Counted from the first letter of the stretch, positions 1 to 9,467 are shown. The stretch is DNA of 35,572 bases from an uncultured Lachnospiraceae bacterium (GCA_937885345.1 CAKZZH010000126.1:1-35572), one strand, 5' to 3'. Notes: a model not told the origin generated them from the sequence alone. Numbers and translations: made by a program.

Positions 1-884
1 TGAAAAGCTTCCTTTATTAACTCAGCATTACGTTTTGTTGCTTTTTGACCTGCGGAATCAGTATCAAAAGAAAGATAAATTTTTCTTGACGGAGTGTATC
101 TCGACAAAAGTTTGATGTGATCTGCTGTTAATGCTGTTCCGCAAGATGCTACGGCATTTTTTATCCCATGAGCTTGAGCGGAAATCACATCAAAATAACC
201 TTCCATCAAAACAACGCTGTCCTGCTCTTTTATTGCTTCTTTTGCCGTATAAAGCCCGTAAAGAAGCTTACTTTTGTTGTAAATCAAAGAGTCAGACGAA
301 TTTAAATACTTTGGCATTTGATCTTTTTCAACAGCTCTTGCACCGAAGGCAACGTATTCGCCGTGTTCGTTTTGGATTGGAATGATTACACGGTTTCTGA
401 AACGATCAATATATCTGTCGTCTTTTGTTTTGAGGATTAAGCCAGCTTTTTCCAAAACTTCATCAGAAAATTCATCCTTAAACCTTTTATAAAATTCATC
501 ATAAGACTTTGAAGCAACGCCAAGCGTGTATTTTTCAATAATTTCTTTTGTAATTCCTCTGCTTGATAAGTAGTCCAAAACCTTTGTAGTTTCGGGGTTT
601 TTGTCTTTTAAAAGCCGTAAGTTGTAAAATTCGGAGGCTTTTTTGCAGGCTTTCATCATTTCTTCTTTTAAGCCTTTACTTTCGCCTTTGGTGAATTTTT
701 TAGGCATTTCCAGCCCAAATTGTTCTGCAAGATCTGTTATAACTTCCATAAACTCTTTATTTTGAGTTTTTTGGATGAAGGAAATTGCATCTCCGCCATC
801 ACCGCATCCAAAGCATTTGTAAATACCTAACGATGGATTTACGGAGAAGGAGGGAGTTTTTTCCTTGTGAAAAGGACATAATCC
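1..884 (-). CDS. dnaG: DNA primase DnaG, partial and broken (runs off left edge, no start)
   Basis: An open minus-strand frame runs from the left edge to a TGA just upstream of position 884. It begins GLCPFHKEKTPSFSV, the classic DnaG zinc-ribbon core, followed by YKCFGCGDGGDAI, so the C-x2-H and C-x2-C ligands are present. It continues through the catalytic core to the TOPRIM motifs VVLMEGYFDV and SFDTDSAGQKA, which carry the metal-binding acidic residues. DnaG makes RNA primers at the replication fork. About 38 N-terminal residues expected before GLCPFH are missing and no start codon lies between the TGA and that motif, so as assembled the gene has lost its 5' end. The DNA is visibly more AT-rich than the potD side. 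The identity of the family is secure; whether it belongs to this genome is doubtful. Confidence 0.85.
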
Positions 885-2122
885 TCATCATCTTCATTGC
901 CTGTAAAGAAATATCCGAGAGGATATTCCGCAGGCTCCTCCTCATCATCCTCAGCGCCGTAAAGCCATTCAACATATTCATATACGCGGCCGTCCTCCGC
1001 AGCACTTATCGATGAAGTGTAGCCGATATAATACATATTACGGACAACGTTGTCAGGTCTTGAAAGGAAATTGATGAAGGCCTGTGCAGCTTTCTGCTTT
1101 GCCTCATCCCCGTCAACGCCCGCTTTGAGCATTACCCATCCGTCAAACCAGAGATTGGTGCACTCATCGGGAACTTCCCAGTAAAGATATACATCATCCT
1201 CTTCGGCCTGATCCATCGCGTACACCGCGTCACCCGACCACTGAAGAGAAGCAAGTATTTTACCGGAGACCATATCGGCCTTGCCGCTGTCCGTTTCAAA
1301 AGCATACACATTGGCGCGGATCTCTTTGAGCTTGGCTTCGGCTCTCTCTATTGTACCATCACTTGTGTCATTCATCAATGCCGACAGTTCTTCGCTGTAA
1401 TTCTCGGAGTTAATGAAGGATTCATTCAGAAGCTTGTCCTTGTTAAGAATTGCGAGTGTGGGAAAATAAGCATCTCTCACATTATCCTTAACGGTAACCT
1501 GCCTAAAATAATCACTGTTCGTAAGAAGATCCCAGGTTTTGACATCTTCTCCCGCCACTTCGTCTGCATTGTAAACAAAGCCCGTGGTGCCCCACATATA
1601 GCCGGCGGCATATTTGCCCCAGGCTTCGCCGTTTATCTCATTGCTCCAAAAAACATCATTTATATACGGCGAAACTCCCTTTACATAGTAATTGTATTCG
1701 TCGTTTTCATCGAAGAAATCCTCGGTAAAAGGAACAACTTTGTTCTCGCTCATGAGTTTCATGATCATATAATCCGAAGGACATACAAGATCATATACAT
1801 CGCCGAGCGTAAGCTGGCTGTAAAGCTCCTCATTGGTCCCGAAAGTCGAATATTCTACCTCAACCTCCACTCCATAGGTTTCAAGATACCATTCCTCAAA
1901 ATCTTCTATAAGCGAATTCTCACCGAATATGTCGCCGCTCTCAAGGTCAATTACCTCTTCTTCGTCCCATTCTCCCAGGTCCACATATTCTTCCCAGTTG
2001 CATACTCTTAATATAACCTTCTCGTTGGCAGCCTTAACCTCCCCCGCGAAAGCACCCGACATAACCGTAGTCATACAAAGCGCGCCGGCCGCTGCAATGA
2101 TCCTATGCATTTGCTTTTTCAA
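839..2122 (-). CDS. potD: Spermidine/putrescine ABC transporter substrate-binding protein PotD, C-terminus truncated
   Basis: Extracytoplasmic solute-binding protein of the PotABCD polyamine importer. The N-terminus is a signal peptide (MKKQMHRIIAAAG, hydrophobic core, AFAGEVKA-type cleavage region). The mature part opens with VILRVCNWEEYVD and contains the PotD-like stretch YDLVCPSDYMI, plus WGTTGFVYN and IYYIGYTS-like segments near the C-terminal lobe. I prefer the TTG at 2122 as start because AGGTGA lies five bases upstream; a GTG at 2131 is too close to its ribosome-binding site. The start overlaps the end of potC. The last nine or so residues are dnaG sequence read out of frame (see the junction), so part of the C-terminal lobe is missing. 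Last gene of the pot operon. Confidence 0.88.
   Translation of the reverse strand: MKKQMHRIIAAAGALCMTTVMSGAFAGEVKAANEKVILRVCNWEEYVDLGEWDEEEVIDLESGDIFGENSLIEDFEEWYLETYGVEVEVEYSTFGTNEELYSQLTLGDVYDLVCPSDYMIMKLMSENKVVPFTEDFFDENDEYNYYVKGVSPYINDVFWSNEINGEAWGKYAAGYMWGTTGFVYNADEVAGEDVKTWDLLTNSDYFRQVTVKDNVRDAYFPTLAILNKDKLLNESFINSENYSEELSALMNDTSDGTIERAEAKLKEIRANVYAFETDSGKADMVSGKILASLQWSGDAVYAMDQAEEDDVYLYWEVPDECTNLWFDGWVMLKAGVDGDEAKQKAAQAFINFLSRPDNVVRNMYYIGYTSSISAAEDGRVYEYVEWLYGAEDDEEEPAEYPLGYFFTGNEDDEDYVLFTRKKLPPSP
866..884. other. Junction between dnaG and potD
   Basis: In one minus-strand frame these bases read as the conserved DnaG motif GLCPFH; in the next frame they read as DYVLFT, the last plausible PotD residues. 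Beyond this point the potD frame gives only RKKLPPSP and a stop, which is dnaG sequence read out of frame. Both genes therefore end or begin here. I infer a fusion point with a short stretch of ambiguous bases, either an assembly chimera or a deletion. Confidence 0.7.
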
Positions 2123-2915
2123 TGTCGTCACCTGCCTTTCTCGATGAGGCTGTATTCATCACGATAACAGCCACAATGATAACAACGAAGAATACCGTCG
2201 AAAGTGCCCAAAGCGCCGTCTTAATAGCGGTCTGCGAGCCCTTTGTCGCATTAACCACATAGGTACTTATCGTATCGAATGTGGCAGGCTTGGTATAGGT
2301 TGTTATAAAATAATCGTCCAAAGACAGTGTTACCGAAAGGAAGAATCCCGATACGATTCCGGGCACAATCTGAGGAAAAACTACTCTGTAAAGTGCCTGC
2401 GAAGGGCTTGCTCCGAGGTCTCTCGCGGCCTCATAAAGCGAAGGATCCATCTGTTTAAGTCTCGGAAGTACCGAGAGGAATACGAAGGGTGTACAAAGCG
2501 CAGTATGACCGATTATGAGCGGTATAAATGTGGATTTTTCAACACCGATAACTACGATGAGCAGTACGCAGATCGAAAAACCGGTTACGACATCCGCATT
2601 GACAACGGGAATCTGATTCGCAAGCATCAAAAATCCCTTTGCACTCTTACGTGAATAGAATGCGCCGATGGCACCGAAAGTTCCGAGCACGGTGGCTATA
2701 AGACCGCTCACAAGCGCAAGAACAAGAGTGCCTATGATCATATTCCTAAGATCGGATGTGGTAAAAAGCGTAATATAATTCTTAAACGATAAATTGCCGG
2801 ACGTTCCGATAATGGCCGTGTCCGTAAAGCTGTATACCACAAGTATAAGAATCGGACAGTACATAAAAAGCAACACAAGTGCCAGCCAACAGGCTCTGAA
2901 GATTTTCTTGATCAT
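2103..2915 (-). CDS. potC: Spermidine/putrescine ABC transporter permease PotC
   Basis: Inner-membrane permease, 270 aa, with about six hydrophobic segments. It carries the cytoplasmic EAA loop that contacts the ATPase, seen as YEAARDLGASPSQALYRVV followed by FPQIVPGI. Length and motif fit PotC, which pairs with PotB to form the translocation channel. Its ATG overlaps the potB stop in an ATGA arrangement, a sign of translational coupling, and its 3' end overlaps the potD start. The final segment VVIIVAVIVM is the last membrane helix. Confidence 0.93.
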   Translation of the reverse strand: MIKKIFRACWLALVLLFMYCPILILVVYSFTDTAIIGTSGNLSFKNYITLFTTSDLRNMIIGTLVLALVSGLIATVLGTFGAIGAFYSRKSAKGFLMLANQIPVVNADVVTGFSICVLLIVVIGVEKSTFIPLIIGHTALCTPFVFLSVLPRLKQMDPSLYEAARDLGASPSQALYRVVFPQIVPGIVSGFFLSVTLSLDDYFITTYTKPATFDTISTYVVNATKGSQTAIKTALWALSTVFFVVIIVAVIVMNTASSRKAGDDIEKANA

Positions 2916-3691
2916 AACAGTGCCCCCCTTGCGTTTTCTTCATCCTTAAATCCACCCGTAGCCCATGTTACAAGGAAGATTATGATAAGAAGTACGATCG
3001 ATATCATAGAACCGCTGTTCCAGTCATATGCACTGAAATAGCTGCCGATAAGGCTTCCCATGATATATGTACTGTTGTAAAGCATATCAAGTACTACATA
3101 ATTGGTCATTGCGGGAAGGAATACCATCGTTACACCGCTTATGATTCCGGGAAGGGAAAGCGGAATGGTAACCCTTGTAAAAGTCTCCCATCGGGTCGCA
3201 CCAAGGTCTCTTGAAGCCTCACCGAGACTCGGATCGATCTTCGTAATTGTCGTATACAAAGGAAGGATCATAAACGGAAGGAAGTCATAAGTCATACCTA
3301 CCACAGAATTAAGGAAGGGATGAAACGCGAGATTTCCTTCGATAAGTGTGAGGATTTCTTTAAGGGCAGCTATCCTCAGCGTAAAATTGATCCACATGGG
3401 AATTATAAAAAGTCCCAACAGGACGGCCTTACGCTTTATTTTACTCTGCGCAAGAAAATAAGCCGTGGGATATGCGATCAAAAGACATACCGCGGTCGTA
3501 CAAAGTGAAAGCGCAAGAGAATAAAACAGCGTTCCGATCGTATTCTGATCGGTAAAAAATCTAATAAAATTGGCAAATGTAAAATATCCTTCGCCATTGG
3601 TAAATGCGTAATAAAGCACTACAAGAAGTGGTGCTATAACGAAGCATATAAGGAACACGGCATAAGGAATACCAAGTTGTTTTCTGGTCAT
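2912..3691 (-). CDS. potB: Spermidine/putrescine ABC transporter permease PotB
   Basis: Permease of 259 aa beginning MTRKQLGIPYAVFLICFVIAP, with several membrane helices and the EAA loop LGEASRDLGATRWETFTRV followed by IPLSLPGI. This is the first of the two channel subunits of the PotABCD importer. AAAGGAG sits a few bases before the ATG. It starts 17 bases after the potA stop and its own stop overlaps potC, so the two permeases are made from one message. The second EAA-loop protein next door and the polyamine-type ATPase upstream support PotB over a generic permease. Confidence 0.92.
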   Translation of the reverse strand: MTRKQLGIPYAVFLICFVIAPLLVVLYYAFTNGEGYFTFANFIRFFTDQNTIGTLFYSLALSLCTTAVCLLIAYPTAYFLAQSKIKRKAVLLGLFIIPMWINFTLRIAALKEILTLIEGNLAFHPFLNSVVGMTYDFLPFMILPLYTTITKIDPSLGEASRDLGATRWETFTRVTIPLSLPGIISGVTMVFLPAMTNYVVLDMLYNSTYIMGSLIGSYFSAYDWNSGSMISIVLLIIIFLVTWATGGFKDEENARGALL

Positions 3692-3708
3692 TGCTCTGCT
3701 CCTTTCGT

Positions 3709-5187
3709 TTATGCCTTAACGGCCGCATCGTCTTTGAATTTGAGAAGAATGCTCTCTCTCGGGATTACAACGCTGACAAGGTCGCCCTCATTCCAGAGAT
3801 ATTCATCATGAAGATGTACATCTTCTTCATTTTCAGTTCTGACAATATAGTGATAATGATCGCCCTTATATATGAGCGAGATAATATTACCGACGCATCC
3901 GCCGACATCCTTATCATCATCCATTCTCGGAGCAGTAACGGGTACTTTAACAAGAATCTCCGCGCCGGAAGGATCGATGGTATTACCTTCGGCGTCAACA
4001 AGATTGCCATCCGCATCATAGGACGAACCGGGATAAAGCTGCGTAAGATCCGCATCAAATTCACCATCCGCAAATGCAACTCTGCCTTCGGAAACAACCT
4101 TACCTTCAAAGATATTGATATCCGCATCTGCGGGAATTACGTGAATTCCGTCAGGCTCTATATCCATTCCTATCTTCTGTCCGACTTCTGCATTCCTGGT
4201 TGTCTGGATCACAACCTCGTTATCGCCGGACATTACGACGATCTCATAATGCATTCCCTTGAAAATAACCGACTGAACCTCACCGTCAACTTTACCGGCG
4301 CCGGGCGCGGTTATAATGATATCCTCAGGTCTTATAACAACATCAATCTGGCTTCCAACAGGCTCATCATCAAGGCAGGGGAAATCTGCCTTGAGAAATC
4401 TTGCAACCTTCTTGCCGGACATTTTACCGGTGAAGATATTGGACTCGCCTATAAAATCCGCAACGAATACGGACTGCGGCTCGTTGTAGATTTCTTCGGG
4501 TGTTCCGATCTGCTCGATACAACCGTCACTCATTACAACAACTTTGTCGCTCATGGTAAGAGCTTCTTCCTGATCATGGGTAACATATATAAAGGTAATG
4601 CCGAGTTCATCGTGCATTGCCTTAAGTTCAAGTTGCATCTCCTTGCGCATTTTAAGATCGAGAGCACCGAGAGGCTCGTCAAGAAGCAGGATTTCGGGCT
4701 CGTTAACAATGGCTCTTGCAATCGCAACTCTCTGCTGCTGACCGCCGGAAAGGGTTGCTACACTTCTCTTTTCAAAGCCTTCAAGGTCAACTATATCCAG
4801 CGCACGGCGGACTTTCTCCTTAATCTGGGCCTTGGTGTAAGTCTTGTCTTTGCAAAGCTTTAGGCCGAACGCGATGTTATCGTAAATATTAAGATGGGGA
4901 AAAAGTGCATACCTCTGAAAAACCGTATTTATCGGCCTTTTCTCGGGAGGAAGTTTACTGATGTCTTTGCCGTTAAGCAGGATCTGTCCCTCCGTAGGTA
5001 TATCGAAGCCTGCGATCATTCGCAGAGTGGTTGTTTTACCGCAACCCGACGGTCCAAGGAAAGTTACAAACTCGCCTTTCTTCACCTCAAGATTAAAGTC
5101 TCTTACAGCAATAAAGCCGTCTTCGAAACTTTTCTTGATGTTTCTTAGTTCGATGATGTTCCCGGTAGAATCTGACATTTTGGGCAC
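3709..5187 (-). CDS. potA: Spermidine/putrescine ABC transporter ATP-binding protein PotA, long C-terminal form
   Basis: ATPase subunit of the polyamine importer. It shows Walker A GPSGCGKTT near residue 45, signature LSGGQQQRVAIARA, Walker B LLLDEPLGALD and the switch histidine in IYVTHDQEEAL. The C-terminal half is the regulatory TOBE-type region. At 492 aa it is longer than the roughly 370 aa of typical PotA; the extra length is an acidic insert around residues 350-430 (FADGEFDADLTQLYPGSSYD) inside the TOBE part, which may be a lineage trait. The ribosome-binding site GGAGGG lies a few bases before the ATG. First gene of potABCD, following the HD-GYP gene by 78 bases. No clear promoter was identified in that gap. 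Confidence 0.93.
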   Translation of the reverse strand: MPKMSDSTGNIIELRNIKKSFEDGFIAVRDFNLEVKKGEFVTFLGPSGCGKTTTLRMIAGFDIPTEGQILLNGKDISKLPPEKRPINTVFQRYALFPHLNIYDNIAFGLKLCKDKTYTKAQIKEKVRRALDIVDLEGFEKRSVATLSGGQQQRVAIARAIVNEPEILLLDEPLGALDLKMRKEMQLELKAMHDELGITFIYVTHDQEEALTMSDKVVVMSDGCIEQIGTPEEIYNEPQSVFVADFIGESNIFTGKMSGKKVARFLKADFPCLDDEPVGSQIDVVIRPEDIIITAPGAGKVDGEVQSVIFKGMHYEIVVMSGDNEVVIQTTRNAEVGQKIGMDIEPDGIHVIPADADINIFEGKVVSEGRVAFADGEFDADLTQLYPGSSYDADGNLVDAEGNTIDPSGAEILVKVPVTAPRMDDDKDVGGCVGNIISLIYKGDHYHYIVRTENEEDVHLHDEYLWNEGDLVSVVIPRESILLKFKDDAAVKA

Positions 5188-5265
5188 CCTCCGTAAAAAA
5201 ATATTTTATTTTATTGCAGTCGTACAAGGGCATTACCAGGGCGCTGCACATCAATCATTGGAAAA

Positions 5266-6369
5266 TCAAACAAGTGCTTCGATCGTAAGATCGGGGCTTG
5301 AGATAAGATTTACGAATTCCTGCGGACCGACCTTAATGATAGGTCTGTACAGACAGGTACTGTTAATCATGATTATCTCGCCTACTCTTCCGTCCGATAA
5401 AAGAACATTATTATGAAGATATGAAGAAACTATATTCTCTAAGAATGTCATTACATATTGAGGATCGTATTTATAAAGACCTTCGTTCTCAAAAATCTTA
5501 ATAACGTCAAAAGGTGAAAGTCCTTTACGATATGTACGTGCGGATGTCATTGCGTCATATACGTCCGCTACGGCTATTATCTTAGCATATGAAGATATTT
5601 TATCGCCTGTAACCTTAAAAGGATATCCTGAGCCATCACATCGCTCGTGATGAAGAAGGACCGCTTCTTTGATTTTGACATCATAATCAAGGTCCCTGAT
5701 TATATCATATCCACGTCTTACATGGCTCTTAATAAGTGCAAACTCCTCATCCGTAAGTCTTCCGGTTTTGTTGAGCACTTCTGTCGGGATCGTAAGCTTG
5801 CCGACATCATGAAGAACTCCCGCAAGAACGATTTTACGCTGCTCATCCTTAGGCAGCCTGAGCCATTTTGCAAGTATAAGCGAAATAACGGCAACATTAA
5901 GACAATGATGATACGCCTGCTCCTCGGTAGGCTCAAGATTATGGAGGATCTCCATAACCTGAATCATTGTCTTGCAATCTTTTATAAGTTCAAATATACC
6001 CGAAATGATGGCATCCTCATCAACAGGCTTATGGTTGGTTACCAAATCGTCAAGATTTCTCTTAATAAGCGTTACAAGACTCTTGTAATCGCCGGAAAAT
6101 AAAGTGTATTCTTCCGTGGCCTTAAGCTTATCGGTATAATCCGAATTGATATGCTCCTCCGGAATCACAAGCTCGGGTTTGGCTTCTTCCTTGCCGGCCT
6201 CATCATCAATCGGAACTTCCTGTATATTAAAGAAATTGAGCTTGGATATGGTTTCGTCATCAAGAGGAGACCCTTTGGGCAGAATCAATCTTCCCGTCGG
6301 GTCAAAAACATCCTCAAATACTACCATTCCAGGCTCAAGTTCAAATGAAAATATAAGTTTTCTGGCCAA
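5266..6369 (-). CDS. HD-GYP domain protein, probable cyclic-di-GMP phosphodiesterase
   Basis: Cytoplasmic protein of 367 aa. An N-terminal region of about 120 residues (MARKLIFSFELEPGMVV onward) precedes an HD-GYP domain. Visible motifs are YHHCLNVAVISL, the HD pair in GVLHDVGKLTIP, HHERCDGSGYP (the GYP signature) and ADVYDAMTSARTYR. Enzymes with this full signature hydrolyse cyclic-di-GMP, linking it to lifestyle control; the actual substrate here is inferred. No receiver or membrane domain is seen, so its input is unknown. The start is TTG, chosen because GGAGGGG lies eight bases upstream and no in-frame ATG is near. It follows murA after 39 bases, so the two may be co-transcribed. Confidence 0.9.
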   Translation of the reverse strand: MARKLIFSFELEPGMVVFEDVFDPTGRLILPKGSPLDDETISKLNFFNIQEVPIDDEAGKEEAKPELVIPEEHINSDYTDKLKATEEYTLFSGDYKSLVTLIKRNLDDLVTNHKPVDEDAIISGIFELIKDCKTMIQVMEILHNLEPTEEQAYHHCLNVAVISLILAKWLRLPKDEQRKIVLAGVLHDVGKLTIPTEVLNKTGRLTDEEFALIKSHVRRGYDIIRDLDYDVKIKEAVLLHHERCDGSGYPFKVTGDKISSYAKIIAVADVYDAMTSARTYRKGLSPFDVIKIFENEGLYKYDPQYVMTFLENIVSSYLHNNVLLSDGRVGEIIMINSTCLYRPIIKVGPQEFVNLISSPDLTIEALV

Positions 6370-6408
6370 CTATGCACCCCTCCATGCCACATCCCAAACT
6401 AATGTGGT

Positions 6409-7704
6409 TTACTCAACAATTGCAAGTTCAACCTTTCTGATATCCTTCTCGCATTTAGCGATCTGAATATTGGCGCCGAGTCCTCTGAGCTTAATATCAA
6501 AGTCCTCATAACCACGCTCAATATATTTGATATCGTCGATAGTTGTTACACCTTCCGCAATAAGACCTGCTATTACAAGAGCGGCTCCCGCTCTAAGATC
6601 CGGCGCAGTAATCTGTGCTCCGGTAAGTCTCTCTACACCGGAGATAATGGCTGTATTACCTTCAACCTTAATATCTCCGCCCATTCTCGACAATTCATCC
6701 ACATATCTGAACCTGTTCTCAAAAATACTCTCGGTTACAATGCTTGTACCGTCGCATTTTGAAAGCAGAACAGAGATCTGCGGCTGCATATCCGTAGGAA
6801 ATCCCGGATACGGAAAAGTCTTGATATTGGTATGTCCGAGTTTCTCAGAGCCGATAACTCTGACGTCCTCGTCATACTCTTCAACCTTACATCCAAGCTC
6901 AATAAGCTTGGCGGTTATTGCCTCAAGATGCTTGGGAATAACCTTTCTGATAAGGATGTTACCTGCCGTTGCGGCTGCCGCCACCATAAAAGTGCCTGCT
7001 TCTATCTGATCGGGTATGATCGAATAAGTCGTGCCGTGAAGCTTCTCTACGCCTTTAATCCTTATAACATCAGTACCGGCGCCCTTAATATTGGCACCCA
7101 TACAGTTAAGGAAATTGGCCACATCAACAACATGGGGCTCCTTGGCTGCGTTCTCGATTATGGTACTGCCCTGTGATAAACAAGCTGCAAGCATTATATT
7201 GATAGTTGCACCTACGCTTACAACGTCCATATATATATGGCTTCCCGAAAGTTTCTCAGCGTCTGCACAGATCATTCCGTGCTCAATAGCGACACTTGCT
7301 CCAAGCGCTCTGAAACCTTTAATATGCTGATCTATCGGCCTGCTGCCGATATTGCATCCTCCCGGAAGAGCCACTTTGGCCTTACGTCTCTTTCCGAGAA
7401 GAGAACCGAGAAGATAGTATGAAGCCCTTATCTTCTTGATATATTCGTAATCTACTACGGTCGAGCAGATCGTCTTACCGTTAATCTTAAATGTATGCTT
7501 ATCTATCTGTTCAACATAGGCGCCAATATCCTTGATCGCCTCAATAACAACTCTCGTATCCCTTACATCCGGCACATTCTCGATCACTACCACATCATCA
7601 GCCATGATGGCTGCTGCCAGAATTGCCAGAGCAGCATTCTTGGCTCCACTTATTTCAACTTCGCCTTGAAGTTTGGTGCCGCCCTTTATAACATACTGTT
7701 CCAT
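6409..7704 (-). CDS. murA: UDP-N-acetylglucosamine 1-carboxyvinyltransferase MurA
   Basis: First committed step of peptidoglycan synthesis: transfers enolpyruvate from PEP to UDP-GlcNAc in the cytoplasm. The protein starts MEQYVIKGGTKLQGEVEISG and carries SGAKNAAL with the catalytic Lys, and PGGCNIGSRPIDQHIKG with the Cys targeted by fosfomycin. The fold ends with RAGAALVIAGL and IERGYEDFDIKLRGLGA. About 431 aa, normal for the family. The frame is open upstream for 59 further codons, but GGAGG five bases before the ATG at 7704 fixes the start. A promoter lies at 7790-7817. Firmicutes often have two murA paralogues; which one this is cannot be told from the window. Confidence 0.96.
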   Translation of the reverse strand: MEQYVIKGGTKLQGEVEISGAKNAALAILAAAIMADDVVVIENVPDVRDTRVVIEAIKDIGAYVEQIDKHTFKINGKTICSTVVDYEYIKKIRASYYLLGSLLGKRRKAKVALPGGCNIGSRPIDQHIKGFRALGASVAIEHGMICADAEKLSGSHIYMDVVSVGATINIMLAACLSQGSTIIENAAKEPHVVDVANFLNCMGANIKGAGTDVIRIKGVEKLHGTTYSIIPDQIEAGTFMVAAAATAGNILIRKVIPKHLEAITAKLIELGCKVEEYDEDVRVIGSEKLGHTNIKTFPYPGFPTDMQPQISVLLSKCDGTSIVTESIFENRFRYVDELSRMGGDIKVEGNTAIISGVERLTGAQITAPDLRAGAALVIAGLIAEGVTTIDDIKYIERGYEDFDIKLRGLGANIQIAKCEKDIRKVELAIVE

Positions 7705-7789
7705 ACCAGCCTCCAAAATAGGAAGAAAACCATATTCGGTTCTCTCACGCAAGAAGCCTATATTATAGGTTATCTTGACATACACGATG

Positions 7790-7817
7790 ATTATAACATA
7801 AAAAACACCCTTGTAAA
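7790..7817 (-). promoter_or_regulatory. Promoter of murA (sigma-A type)
   Basis: On the minus strand, TTTACA (7817-7812), a 16-base spacer and TATAAT (7795-7790). It sits between the terminator of the M23 peptidase gene and the murA start, with an untranslated leader of roughly 80 bases. Confidence 0.75.
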
Positions 7818-7831
7818 CATTGAATTTGCAC

Positions 7832-7868
7832 AAAAAAACAACCCCGAACGACAAAACATCCGGGGTTT
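7832..7868 (-). terminator. Rho-independent terminator of the M23 peptidase gene
   Basis: Minus-strand hairpin with arms AACCCCG and CGGGGTT around a 14-base loop, followed by GTTTTTTTG. It begins about 20 bases after the peptidase stop and separates that gene from murA. Confidence 0.85.
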
Positions 7869-7889
7869 TATACATTATCAAATTCTTAA

Positions 7890-9467
7890 TTACTGAACAT
7901 AACTGAGTGGATTAACGTAATTGCCACCTATTATTATCTCGAAATGCAAGTGAGGTCCGGTCGCATTACCTGTACATCCCGAATAACCGATTATCTGTCC
8001 CTGATATACAGTCTGCCAAGCACCTACCGCAGCGCTGCTAAGATGTGCATATCTTGTCTGACTTCCGTCACTGTGCTGTATCGTTACGGAAATACCGTAT
8101 CCACCGTTCCAGCCCGCCTGAATAACCGTACCTGATGCGGATGCCATAACCGCCGTTCCGCTGGGAACATACCAGTCAACACCTGAATGAAGAGTATATG
8201 TTCCGTAAATAGGATGAATTCTGTATCCGAAAGGCGATGTAATCGTACCGCCGTAAATAGGCTTAAGATATGTGGGCGGGGTAAGCGTTCCTCTCTCAAC
8301 TATAGCAGGAACTGCTTCTGTGATTATCTCCTCCTCGATGATCTCTCTGGAAGACTCTACTCCGTTAATATATGTTACAAGTGCAACTACCGATCTTGTT
8401 CCGGGAATCGCATTCTGAACAACATGCTGTGTGCCTACATAATACGCTGCACTGTCTATATACTGCGTTTCCGCATTATATTCTTCATCATATGCCGTTT
8501 CCTCGACAACCTTAACGGAAATCTCGGAAGCAGGAACCTGAACTATAAGTGAATCACCCGGTAAAATAAGCGACTCCACGGTAATACCGCTGTTAAGTGC
8601 AAGAAGCTCTTCAAGTGTTAAACCAAAGCTGGTAGCGATCGAGATAAGGCAGTCACCGGACTTAACCGTGTACTGTGTCTTCTCTGCATGCTCCTTGGTA
8701 ACAAGCTCATATGCATCTTCAACCGAAAGAACTTCATCACTGTCTTCCGTGATGGATACCTTGATAACCTCTACCGACTCGGCAAATTCAACTGCAAGTA
8801 CACCTTCGGTATAAACGATCTCATCTTCAGCAGTCTCTTCTATTGCCACATCTTCACCATCCGATGAAGCGAGAACCTGTGCTGCCTGATTGATCTCATA
8901 ATCCGAAGATATGAAATTGGTCTTGTAGCTTGTATAGATCTCGTTATCATCTTCAACCAGTTCGATGGTAAATTTATCCGAATCAATGTATCTGGCTTTA
9001 ACAAGCTCGAGAAGCTCTGTAACATCATCAAGTGATGCAAGTGTCACGGTAAAATCATCAATCCTTACCGTATAGGCTTCCGCAGTATCATCAGTTGAAA
9101 CAACCTCTGAAACAAGTGAAGTGTATAGCGCATCTGTGATCTCTTTCTCACTGCTCACGCTTCCACCATTGGTATCCTCTGTATATCGAACGCTTGCACC
9201 GACAAGTGCAACACTTCCTGATTCTTCGTTAATCTGATCTCTTGCAACAAGTAATGCCTGATCAGCTACTGAGGGATCACTTACATAACCGACATCTTCA
9301 CCATTAAGTGTAACAAGATATCTTGACTCGGGTGTATATGTGATCTCATTATCTGTTTTTTCTACTTTCTTAACAAAGGGAACTGCCACCAGCAAGAATA
9401 AAATAGCTCCGACGCCGGCTTTGGCATAGGACAAATATATCTTCTTGTCACGTTTAAATAAGCGCAT
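7890..9467 (-). CDS. Membrane-anchored LysM-G5-M23 peptidase
   Basis: Probable cell-wall hydrolase of 525 aa acting outside the membrane. Residues 1-35 are a basic start and one membrane helix (AGVGAILFLLVAVPF). A long acidic region follows, then a LysM peptidoglycan-binding repeat (QYTVKSGDCLISIATSFGL), a G5-like segment ending EEIITEAVPAIVERGTL, and a C-terminal M23 (LytM) domain. The zinc ligands are visible in HSGVDWYVP (H-x3-D) and GPHLHFEI (HxH), with YAHLS between, so it should be active. The order resembles other Firmicute M23 proteins of spore or septal wall remodelling, but the role is not shown here. GGAGG precedes the ATG, and a promoter at 9510-9538 and a terminator at 7832-7868 make it a single-gene unit. 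Confidence 0.92.
   Translation of the reverse strand: MRLFKRDKKIYLSYAKAGVGAILFLLVAVPFVKKVEKTDNEITYTPESRYLVTLNGEDVGYVSDPSVADQALLVARDQINEESGSVALVGASVRYTEDTNGGSVSSEKEITDALYTSLVSEVVSTDDTAEAYTVRIDDFTVTLASLDDVTELLELVKARYIDSDKFTIELVEDDNEIYTSYKTNFISSDYEINQAAQVLASSDGEDVAIEETAEDEIVYTEGVLAVEFAESVEVIKVSITEDSDEVLSVEDAYELVTKEHAEKTQYTVKSGDCLISIATSFGLTLEELLALNSGITVESLILPGDSLIVQVPASEISVKVVEETAYDEEYNAETQYIDSAAYYVGTQHVVQNAIPGTRSVVALVTYINGVESSREIIEEEIITEAVPAIVERGTLTPPTYLKPIYGGTITSPFGYRIHPIYGTYTLHSGVDWYVPSGTAVMASASGTVIQAGWNGGYGISVTIQHSDGSQTRYAHLSSAAVGAWQTVYQGQIIGYSGCTGNATGPHLHFEIIIGGNYVNPLSYVQ

Noticed and set aside
3691..4863. Long plus-strand open frame (390 codons)
   Set aside because: Entirely antisense to potA; its sequence shows no family motif and the opposite strand carries full ABC ATPase motifs.
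5188..5265. Promoter for the pot operon in the gap after the HD-GYP gene
   Set aside because: AT-rich, with several weak -10-like hexamers, but none has a good -35 box at proper spacing.
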